Source: a virus. Taken from it: a DNA stretch of 64,000 bases. This document shows, one piece after another, positions 1 to 6,620 of this stretch. The stretch lies in IMG/VR virus record IMGVR_UViG_3300034093_002316, positions 1 through 64,000 of that record; one strand, given 5' to 3'. Position numbers and translations under genes: made by a program. Position 1 is the first letter of the stretch. The number at the start of each line of letters is the position of its first letter. The notes beneath the pieces were generated by a model, which did no database searches, had not been told where the DNA came from, and saw nothing but the letters and a program-made list of their open reading frames with translations.

Positions 1-1166
1 AATTGTACAGACGCATCCGTATATCCGTCATCTTTATATGTATAATGTAAATTTTGATATCCTCTATCTAATGCTGGCTGTATTGCTGCCCAGCCTATGT
101 TTGCATTTTCAATGGCAAGTAATGCATTGTTCCATTCTGTTGCAACTGTTACTAACATGTTACCAAAATCATTTGGGGCAATCTTACCTTTATACTCTGC
201 AACTTGGCGTACTGATTCTACATCAAATATTTGAAATGTAGAAAAGTCAGCGCCATCACCTCGTGCAACGTCAGCTACTACTGTGTAATCTTTTGCGTAA
301 TCCGGATATTCCCATACCCAATAGTTTCCGTCAAAACCTCTACGTTCTAATGGTTCTTCGCAACGGGTATCATATTCTAAAAGTAATGGACCATCTACTA
401 CAGTATGGCCGGAACTTACGAAGTCACAATCACATTCTTGTGCGGCACCACGTTCTCCTAGTAATTGAGTTTGTTCATTGCGCCACGCTTGATCTCGTTC
501 TGGATGTACTTGCCAATGCAATTTGATTGTATGAAAACCATTTATTCCAGATTCAGCATCAGCCCACGTTTGATGAAACCAGTTACCAACTCCATTTGGA
601 GTAGATAATACTATAGCGCCACCACCTGTTGATAATGTAGCTTGGGATGCTATCCATATTTCTTCTATGTTTCGAATAAATGCGGCCTCGTCAACTATAA
701 GCAATGATAATGCTTCCGAACGTGCTCCTGTGGTTGCTGACGATACTGCTTTAATTTGTGAGCCGTTTTTAAATTTTAATGATAGTTTATTGTCAGCTTC
801 TACCGTACCTTTTAACCAACTTGGTAAATTATCATGCATCACCCGCACTTTAGTTACTAAGTTTTTAGCTACTTCTTGTGTAGTTGCAATAACTAATACG
901 TTAAAATCTTCTGCAAATAACATGCTCCATAAAGCAAATCCAGCTGATAAAGTTGAAATACCTAACTGACGAGACTTGAGAATAACATTGTAACGGTTAT
1001 CTCGCAATTCAGATAATGAATCTTCCTGAAATGGAAATAAATTAAATTTAATTTTACCTCGTTTAGGATGTTGAATATAACAATAATTACGCATAAAAAA
1101 TACAGGATCTTTAGCACACATCATGTACTGTTGCTGTATTATCTGTTTTATACTTGGCTGAGACAT
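1..1166 (-). CDS. terL: Large terminase subunit, T4 gp17-like (3' end outside window)
   Basis: ATPase-nuclease of the DNA packaging motor, which docks on the portal, pumps DNA into the prohead and cuts the concatemer. From the ATG at 1166, 388 residues are visible and the C-terminus lies beyond the window. The ATPase part shows a Walker-A-like LKSRQLGIST (about residues 63-72), Walker B LLIVDEAAF (155-163) and a following LSTPNGVG coupling stretch. The nuclease part opens with VVADVARGDGADFSTF near residue 297, carrying the first acidic residues of the RNase-H-like site. This matches the domain order of gp17. Its start lies just after the stop of the upstream small gene, so it is probably the end of a short operon. 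Confidence 0.95.
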   Translation of the reverse strand, partial: MSQPSIKQIIQQQYMMCAKDPVFFMRNYCYIQHPKRGKIKFNLFPFQEDSLSELRDNRYNVILKSRQLGISTLSAGFALWSMLFAEDFNVLVIATTQEVAKNLVTKVRVMHDNLPSWLKGTVEADNKLSLKFKNGSQIKAVSSATTGARSEALSLLIVDEAAFIRNIEEIWIASQATLSTGGGAIVLSTPNGVGNWFHQTWADAESGINGFHTIKLHWQVHPERDQAWRNEQTQLLGERGAAQECDCDFVSSGHTVVDGPLLLEYDTRCEEPLERRGFDGNYWVWEYPDYAKDYTVVADVARGDGADFSTFQIFDVESVRQVAEYKGKIAPNDFGNMLVTVATEWNNALLAIENANIGWAAIQPALDRGYQNLHYTYKDDGYTDASVQ

Positions 1167-1168
1167 TG

Positions 1169-1546
1169 TTATTTTACAACTTCGATGATTAATTTGCTAG
1201 TAAGTATAGTAGTTAATATACCTCCACTAAACCAAATTGCTTTATGATCATACCATTTTGTTTGAAATCGTTTTTCGCGTTCTACATACAAATCAACATT
1301 CTTTTGTAACAAAGCAATTTGTTGTTCTCGATATGCAATTTGCATAGAATCCAATTCAATCAATTTGCCTTGTTTTTCTAACAAATATTTTTGTTCTGAA
1401 ATAATTTGATCGTTGATATCATTTAATTCAGTTAAAGAATCCAACGTAAATGATATATCTAAAATTTGTTGTTCCGTAAAACATGTATCTGCAATTTGAG
1501 AATGTGCGGTTAATGGAAACAATAATATAACTAGTAACTTTTTCAT
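1169..1546 (-). CDS. Signal-peptide, coiled-coil and C-terminal TM protein (spanin-like topology)
   Basis: 125 residues. The first 16 look like a signal peptide (MKKLLVILLFPLTAHS then Q). A predicted coiled coil fills about residues 25-95 and a hydrophobic segment (WFSGGILTTILTSKLIIEVV) sits at the C-terminus. An exported N-terminus, a periplasmic rod and a C-terminal inner-membrane anchor is the arrangement of a one-piece spanin, the lysis protein that joins the inner and outer membranes. No convincing lipobox is seen: the first Cys is at residue 22, several residues after the likely cleavage point. It overlaps the upstream gene by ATGA, so the two are probably translationally coupled. Function is inferred from topology only; it could be a virion or neck accessory protein. 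Confidence 0.75.
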   Translation of the reverse strand: MKKLLVILLFPLTAHSQIADTCFTEQQILDISFTLDSLTELNDINDQIISEQKYLLEKQGKLIELDSMQIAYREQQIALLQKNVDLYVEREKRFQTKWYDHKAIWFSGGILTTILTSKLIIEVVK

Positions 1547-1902
1547 GAGTTGATGTTTTTAGGTTTACGACCTCTTTTTGTTTTATTTAAAATATTTTGT
1601 TTAGCATCGGTAACCGTTCTAGTTTCTGGTTTAATTTCTTGCTTTTTTTCTTCTAGCTGTTCTATAACTTGTTCTTGTTGTTTGATTTCTTGTTTTAAAT
1701 CTTCTCTTTGTTGAGCAATTACTTCTGCTTTTCCGTCAATTTTATCAACAGCTTGTTTGTTGTTATTAATTTGATCTTGTAGTTTATCTAATTTATTGGA
1801 ATTGCGTCGTTTTGACGTAACTAGAAAAAATGCAAATGCTGCAGCAATTGCTCCTACGATTACCATCCAATATTTTTTAATTGTTTTCATTTTCTGTTCC
1901 AT
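1543..1902 (-). CDS. Small membrane protein with coiled coil
   Basis: 119 residues: one N-terminal transmembrane segment (WMVIVGAIAAAFAFFLVTS), then a Gln/Glu/Lys-rich coiled coil to about residue 95 and a basic tail (KTKRGRKPKN). This is the layout of an inner-membrane spanin (Rz-like) or of a membrane-anchored scaffold. Two ATGs are possible, at 1902 and 1890; both lie inside the end of the upstream gene, and the one at 1890 has the better purine-rich lead (GGAACAGAAA). Together with the next gene it forms an adjacent pair of membrane and coiled-coil proteins beside the terminase. No family is recognised with confidence. Confidence 0.75.
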   Translation of the reverse strand: MEQKMKTIKKYWMVIVGAIAAAFAFFLVTSKRRNSNKLDKLQDQINNNKQAVDKIDGKAEVIAQQREDLKQEIKQQEQVIEQLEEKKQEIKPETRTVTDAKQNILNKTKRGRKPKNINS

Positions 1903-2521
1903 TTAGTTTTTTTAAAAAATCTTCTTTAAATTTATTAAATTCTGCTTGTATAGTATTTTCAAATTCTTCTGTAGTCATTTTTGCAGACCAAGTTTCTTTT
2001 TGTCCTTCGGAATTTGTTACGAATTCGTGTACTTGAGTGTAAGCTTGTTTCAATAATGCTACATCTCGTTCCGCAGCTGCTAACCAAGCTAATGCATTTT
2101 CTCGTATTTTGTTTTGTTCATATTCGTCGTATTTACCGTCTTTTTTTAATTCATGCTCCATTTCGATAACACAATCAAAACACATTCCATGAATTTTTCT
2201 CATTTTTTCATTAAGTGGATGTTTGGTTATGCATGTACACGTTTCTTTACGGCAATTGGGATATGATCTTATTTCATCTCGTACTGTTTGTAATACTTCC
2301 GAAGTTTTTAATTTTTTGATGCGAAATCCATCTTTTTGTTCAATAACATAAGTTATTCCGTTGGTGTCAGTTTCTTCCCAAACTTCTCCAATTTGATGTT
2401 TTTCATTTTTCTTTGCCGTTTCATTCGCATCAGAAAACCCAACGATTTTTTTGGTTTGAAACTTGTGTGTACCGTCGATTAATTGTTTGACGGCTTTAAT
2501 GTTTTGTAACTTTTTAGACAT
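1877..2521 (-). CDS. Cys-rich (putative zinc-binding) protein upstream of terminase
   Basis: 214 residues, family not recognised. The middle contains a compact Cys cluster (NCRKETCTCITKH, then about twenty residues later MCFDCV), suggesting one zinc site near residues 90-120. The rest is charged and helical, with a C-terminal EFENTIQAEFNKFKEDFLKKL helix. In T4 the small terminase gene lies next to the large one, so a packaging role is possible, but nothing in the sequence proves it. The end overlaps the next gene by 14-26 nt depending on that gene's start, which points to one transcription unit. Confidence 0.75.
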   Translation of the reverse strand: MSKKLQNIKAVKQLIDGTHKFQTKKIVGFSDANETAKKNEKHQIGEVWEETDTNGITYVIEQKDGFRIKKLKTSEVLQTVRDEIRSYPNCRKETCTCITKHPLNEKMRKIHGMCFDCVIEMEHELKKDGKYDEYEQNKIRENALAWLAAAERDVALLKQAYTQVHEFVTNSEGQKETWSAKMTTEEFENTIQAEFNKFKEDFLKKLNGTENENN

Positions 2522-2527
2522 ATAACT

Positions 2528-3472
2528 TTATTTAGATTTAGTTTCTGCGTCTTCAGAATCTGATTCAGAAGATATTGTTGCTATTTTCTTTATAGCAAAC
2601 GATCTAAGCAATTTAAAGAAATTAGCTTTATCTTCAGAATCAATTTCTTTCATTGCATTTTTTAAAATTTTATTTATAAGTTTAATCTTACCAATAGCAC
2701 CTTCTTTTGATAATCTTTCTGAAGCTTTTTGTATGAGTTTATCAGTTTCTTCTTCTGGAGATAGTGCCGGTGCTGCAGCTGGCGTTGCTGCAGGTTCGCC
2801 CTCTGCGGGTGGAGTTGATGGCACTGGTGCTGCATCTGTTGTTGGTGCGCCAGCGTCGGGTGTAGGCGATGGTGTAGCTGGCGCTGGCGATACTCCTCCG
2901 GTAGGCGGAGCTCCGGCGTCCATAGGTGGAGTTTCGGGTGCAGCAGCTGCATCGGGCGCTGGAGCATCTGTCGGTGCCGCATCGAGTGCTGGTGCATCTG
3001 TTGGCGGTGTTTCTGGTGCTGGTGCTTCCGGTTCTTCTTCTGCAGGTGGGGTTGGTTGCTCGAACAATACTTTTGCAATTTTTCTTCGTACGTATTCTCT
3101 AACCAAACGTTCTTTTTGTTCTCTAGTTAAATTTTCAATTTTATCTTTAAGAACATCTGCAGTTTCTTTTTCCTCAGTATCTTGACGTTTCTTTAAACGC
3201 TTTGCTGCAGTTTTAGGATCGTAATCGCCATCTTCTAAATCTTTATATAAACGATCGTCGTCATTGTATTTTGGAAACATTTTGCCGTCATCTTGTACGG
3301 GTTTATCTGTTTTACGCAAAACATTAAGTTGTTTGTCTCCAGTAGAATGTGGATTTAATGCACCTTTTTTATCGTCTTCAGTATAATCTTTAAGATCTTT
3401 TCTTGGTTTTGGTTTTTGTGATTTTTCAAAATCTTTTGGTGTTTTATACTTGCTTTTATGTTTTTGCGCCAT
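2528..3472 (-). CDS. Low-complexity Pro/Ala/Asp-rich protein
   Basis: 314 residues in three parts: a basic, charged N-terminal third (about 1-120); a Pro/Ala/Asp/Glu-rich linker (about 140-240) built from degenerate units such as APETPPTDAP; and a helical C-terminus ending in acidic Ser/Glu-rich sequence. Just before the linker the sequence VRRKIAKVLFEQ resembles the L-x-E tag motif found at the N-terminus of many proteins in this window, here in an internal position. The long linker makes the plus strand open as well, but that frame is only a shadow. It may be a head or scaffold-associated protein; its function is unknown. A late-type promoter motif precedes it. Confidence 0.75.
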   Translation of the reverse strand: MAQKHKSKYKTPKDFEKSQKPKPRKDLKDYTEDDKKGALNPHSTGDKQLNVLRKTDKPVQDDGKMFPKYNDDDRLYKDLEDGDYDPKTAAKRLKKRQDTEEKETADVLKDKIENLTREQKERLVREYVRRKIAKVLFEQPTPPAEEEPEAPAPETPPTDAPALDAAPTDAPAPDAAAAPETPPMDAGAPPTGGVSPAPATPSPTPDAGAPTTDAAPVPSTPPAEGEPAATPAAAPALSPEEETDKLIQKASERLSKEGAIGKIKLINKILKNAMKEIDSEDKANFFKLLRSFAIKKIATISSESDSEDAETKSK

Positions 3473-3494
3473 TACAATTTTCCTTTTATTTTAT

Positions 3495-3502
3495 ATAAAT
3501 AT
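3495..3502 (-). promoter_or_regulatory. Late-type promoter motif ATATTTAT
   Basis: Core ATATTTAT followed by ATAAAA on the coding strand, 22 nt before the ATG of the Pro/Ala-rich gene; AAAAGGAAAA lies between motif and start. Confidence 0.5.
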
Positions 3503-3505
3503 TAG

Positions 3506-4087
3506 TTAAACAGATTTAACTTTGTTTTTTAATAATAACGCTTTTGAAATATTTTTAGAATGTTCTTCAGTGCGGGGCGGTTTTTTTTTATTTTTAAGTG
3601 ACTTACTAATATTAAGTTTATGTTCATCACTCATTGGACCTCGACTTAAACCAGATTTACCTTTATTCCATGGAACTCGTCCTTTTCCAGCTTTAGAAAT
3701 TTTTTCTCTAGTTTCTATAGAATGTTTAACGGAGTTGCCTTTATTTTGTTTACCTAATTGTTGTATAATTGATTGTTGCAGTTGTTTACAACGACTATAT
3801 TCTTTAGAACTAACAATATAATTTCGTTCATGTTTTGAGCTTTGATGATTCATCATTCTCCATAATGCATAATGCAATTTTATTTCGTTAGGATAAATTT
3901 CACAAAGAAGTTTGTGTGCAACATAATGTTCTCGAGCTGTAAGTAATACTAAATTAGTTTTATCATTGCTTCCACTTAAACATTTAGGAATAATATGATG
4001 GCGTTCAAAATATATTCCGCGACCTTTTTTACGATTCTCAGATTGAGATCGATCAATTAACTGATTGTATATTTTTTTATAATTCAT
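3506..4087 (-). CDS. Free-standing HNH homing endonuclease with NUMOD3 repeats
   Basis: 193 residues. The HNH core is ERHHIIPKCLSGSNDKTNLV (about residues 28-47), followed by a helix with the third metal or catalytic His (REHYVAHKLL). The C-terminal third carries NUMOD3-type DNA-binding motifs: ETREKISKAGKGRVPWNKGK and two more R/H-x-x-x-x-I-S-K-A/S-L units. Such enzymes nick or cut a cognate site and spread into phage genomes lacking them. It sits between unrelated genes without an intron boundary, so it is a free-standing selfish gene. It follows the fusion gene by only 7 nt and may be read from that gene's transcript. Confidence 0.9.
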   Translation of the reverse strand: MNYKKIYNQLIDRSQSENRKKGRGIYFERHHIIPKCLSGSNDKTNLVLLTAREHYVAHKLLCEIYPNEIKLHYALWRMMNHQSSKHERNYIVSSKEYSRCKQLQQSIIQQLGKQNKGNSVKHSIETREKISKAGKGRVPWNKGKSGLSRGPMSDEHKLNISKSLKNKKKPPRTEEHSKNISKALLLKNKVKSV

Positions 4088-4094
4088 TACTAAA

Positions 4095-6590
4095 TCATCG
4101 TGCGTATTTTAATACTCCTAATATTTGATTTACCGGTGCAAATGCTCCCGTCATCTTGTACGTATTACCTTGATACGTAAATACAACGCCTTCTGCAGGA
4201 ACGATTGCATCAAATCCTCCTAATTTTTGAATTCTTTGAAGTTCTAATTTCAGTTTATCTAACGTAGCTTGATTTGGAGATGATTGTAGTTCCCCAATCA
4301 ATTGATTCATTTCTGCTTTGATTGTCTGTACGGTTTGATTTGGATTTGCTGCTAAGAAATTAGATGCATTTTGCAAAACCAATACTCCTAATCTTAAAAA
4401 GATAGATTCAAATGGTTCTAAATTTTGTTTTTTATACTTTTTAAAATCAGATTTATCAAATTCAGTTACCCAATTTTGAAACTCCGGATTATCAATTTGT
4501 TTCTTAAGCATTGCAATATTAGTAGATTTATCATCAAATGCCCAACGATACATCAATTTTTCTAAAATGTCATTCGGAATTGCATATCCCAACTGTTGTG
4601 CTTTGCTTTGTATTACATCTCTCCACCATGCTTTATGATAATCACTTAACAAATCCGTTTCTTTTAAACCGTAACGTTTTTGTAATTGATCTATTTCATT
4701 AAAAAATGCAGCTTGTTGGTCTTCGAAGTCGTAAACTCGTCCTAATTTAATTCGTTGTGGAGGAATAAATGAAAATGTGTTTTGCATGTGCGCATTTGCA
4801 TCTTGTATAACCGATTGCATTAATGTTCCTCCAGTTAAGTCAGTTTCTACAACATTTCCTTTTTCATCATATTCAACTAAATTATGAAATTGTAAATGTG
4901 CTTTATCATATGCAATTACGTTACGAGTTGCTGGATAAATAATTTCCATGTTTGCAAATACTCGTCCGTTTTTAAATATTTGATTTAGTTTTTGCGTATC
5001 AATTTTATTTAAAGATTCAGTTAAATCTTCCGCACATGCACGATACGCATCTACTACTAATTTATATCCTGCAGATGCTTCAGCGCCATTTTTTTCTATA
5101 GACTCTCGATACTTACGTTCAAAATCCGCAACCAATTGTTCCGGAGTCATTGGATTAATTATAGTACCTTTATTACGTGCAAATCCTGGCTGTCCGTCTT
5201 TCCAAGTTACAAATATATTTTGTCCATCAGTTTTTTCAGTTACAGCTTGTTCAATATCTAAACGTCCTGCTAATGCACGTGATACAATTTCTCGTACATC
5301 ATTAAAAGATAATCCATGATCGTCCCATGGATGTGCCATATGTCCTGCCGCACCGCCTTCGGTTAAAACGTTTCCGGTACTCATTGCAGATTCTATTCTA
5401 TATATAATATCTTCTGGATTGTTTGATTGCCAACGTTTTCTTTGTTTTTTGATAGTTCTAGGAATCAATTCAATCATTTTTTTACCAGGATTCCATTGCA
5501 ACATGAACGGCATATGAATTGGAATATCAAATTGATAATCAGATCCGACAGCCGTTGGTCGTTCTAAATCCAATTGTCTTGCAATTTTATCTCCATACTC
5601 GTTAGCTAAATCTTCAAAAAAGTCCTTAAGTTCATCCGTATATATTGGAGCTTCATTTCTAGGATCATTTAGTCTATCAATAAAATGTGTAAATTTACCT
5701 TGAAAGTCTACATCAATATTGTATTGTTTGAAAAAATTATCTACTGCGGTTTCGATTGACGATAATTCTTGTCGAGTAATATAATTTTCTTTGATAATAT
5801 TTTCTATTAATTTAGCGCCAACTACAGTTTTTTGAAAATCATCAAAATCATATACAAAATCTCGTCCGCGATGTTTATCTAAAAACGAACGTAATTTTTT
5901 TATTTTAGTAGCATGGCGTTCTTTTTCGCGAGGAAACATCATAGATTCCAAAACATCATCAACATCTTCTTGTAAAGTCTTAATCCACCATTCTTTAGTA
6001 AATAAAGATTCTTGTAAACCTAATACAGTCTGCCATGCATTTTTTACTTTAGCATCATCATATTGCGGATATGATTGTCTAAATTGTTCGTATGAATTAT
6101 TAGCAATCGCATTTCTAACTGCAGTTGCTGATATTGGATCTCCGTTAGAATTGGTTAATGGATCTACATTGATATTTAATTCTACAGCATCAACGCTACG
6201 TGGTATAGTACGGCCTTTTTTATCGCCTATAGTAGCATATTTATCTACATTTGGAATAAAATCTTTTGCACGTACGTAATCATCACCTTTAGTAGATGCC
6301 GCCATCGCATAACGTCCTGTCGCATCTTGTGGTAATGCAAACAAATATTCATATGCAGCCATGATAGGAGAATTAAATTCCGTAGGTTGTATTTCTATGT
6401 TTGGATTATCATTTAAAATATTGAATAATTCTATGGTTTTTTCTCTGGTAATTCCATCTCGTTCTTTAGGACCGATTAAAAGTATTACTCGATCTACTTG
6501 TGGATCTGCCACATACCGATTGGCTAATTCTAAATGTGCTCCAGTTAATGGTTTAAATCCTCCAGGAAAAAGTACTGTTATTTTATTCAT
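4095..6590 (-). CDS. HIGH-superfamily nucleotidyltransferase fused to ligase-like nucleotidyltransferase
   Basis: 831 residues with two catalytic-looking modules. The N-terminus matches NMN/pantetheine-phosphate adenylyltransferase folds: PGGFKPLTGAHLELANRY (residues 9-26, with the usual HxGH reduced to TGAH) and the partner motif ISATAVRNAI (about 150). The C-terminal half carries the motifs of covalent nucleotidyltransferases (RNA/DNA ligase and capping enzyme fold): motif I TEKTDGQNIF (about 445-455, with the presumed lysine nucleophile), motif III VFANMEII (about 547), motif IV AEGVVFTYQG (about 802) and motif V YKMTGAF (about 813). The family is known from T4-like marine phages, but its substrate is not established. 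One late-type promoter precedes it. It could act in RNA or NAD metabolism; which is not shown by the sequence. Confidence 0.85.
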   Translation of the reverse strand: MNKITVLFPGGFKPLTGAHLELANRYVADPQVDRVILLIGPKERDGITREKTIELFNILNDNPNIEIQPTEFNSPIMAAYEYLFALPQDATGRYAMAASTKGDDYVRAKDFIPNVDKYATIGDKKGRTIPRSVDAVELNINVDPLTNSNGDPISATAVRNAIANNSYEQFRQSYPQYDDAKVKNAWQTVLGLQESLFTKEWWIKTLQEDVDDVLESMMFPREKERHATKIKKLRSFLDKHRGRDFVYDFDDFQKTVVGAKLIENIIKENYITRQELSSIETAVDNFFKQYNIDVDFQGKFTHFIDRLNDPRNEAPIYTDELKDFFEDLANEYGDKIARQLDLERPTAVGSDYQFDIPIHMPFMLQWNPGKKMIELIPRTIKKQRKRWQSNNPEDIIYRIESAMSTGNVLTEGGAAGHMAHPWDDHGLSFNDVREIVSRALAGRLDIEQAVTEKTDGQNIFVTWKDGQPGFARNKGTIINPMTPEQLVADFERKYRESIEKNGAEASAGYKLVVDAYRACAEDLTESLNKIDTQKLNQIFKNGRVFANMEIIYPATRNVIAYDKAHLQFHNLVEYDEKGNVVETDLTGGTLMQSVIQDANAHMQNTFSFIPPQRIKLGRVYDFEDQQAAFFNEIDQLQKRYGLKETDLLSDYHKAWWRDVIQSKAQQLGYAIPNDILEKLMYRWAFDDKSTNIAMLKKQIDNPEFQNWVTEFDKSDFKKYKKQNLEPFESIFLRLGVLVLQNASNFLAANPNQTVQTIKAEMNQLIGELQSSPNQATLDKLKLELQRIQKLGGFDAIVPAEGVVFTYQGNTYKMTGAFAPVNQILGVLKYAR

Positions 6591-6606
6591 GTATGTTTCT
6601 TTTTAT

Positions 6607-6614
6607 ATAAATAT
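6607..6614 (-). promoter_or_regulatory. Late-type promoter motif ATATTTAT
   Basis: Core ATATTTAT plus ATAAAAAG on the coding strand, 16 nt before the ATG of the nucleotidyltransferase fusion gene. Confidence 0.5.
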
Positions 6615-6620
6615 TACATT

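Noticed and set aside
2733-3185. Plus-strand open frame rich in Ser, Gly and Ala
   Set aside because: It is the opposite strand of the Pro/Ala-rich repeat gene; the low-complexity codons keep several frames open and no start context or promoter is present.
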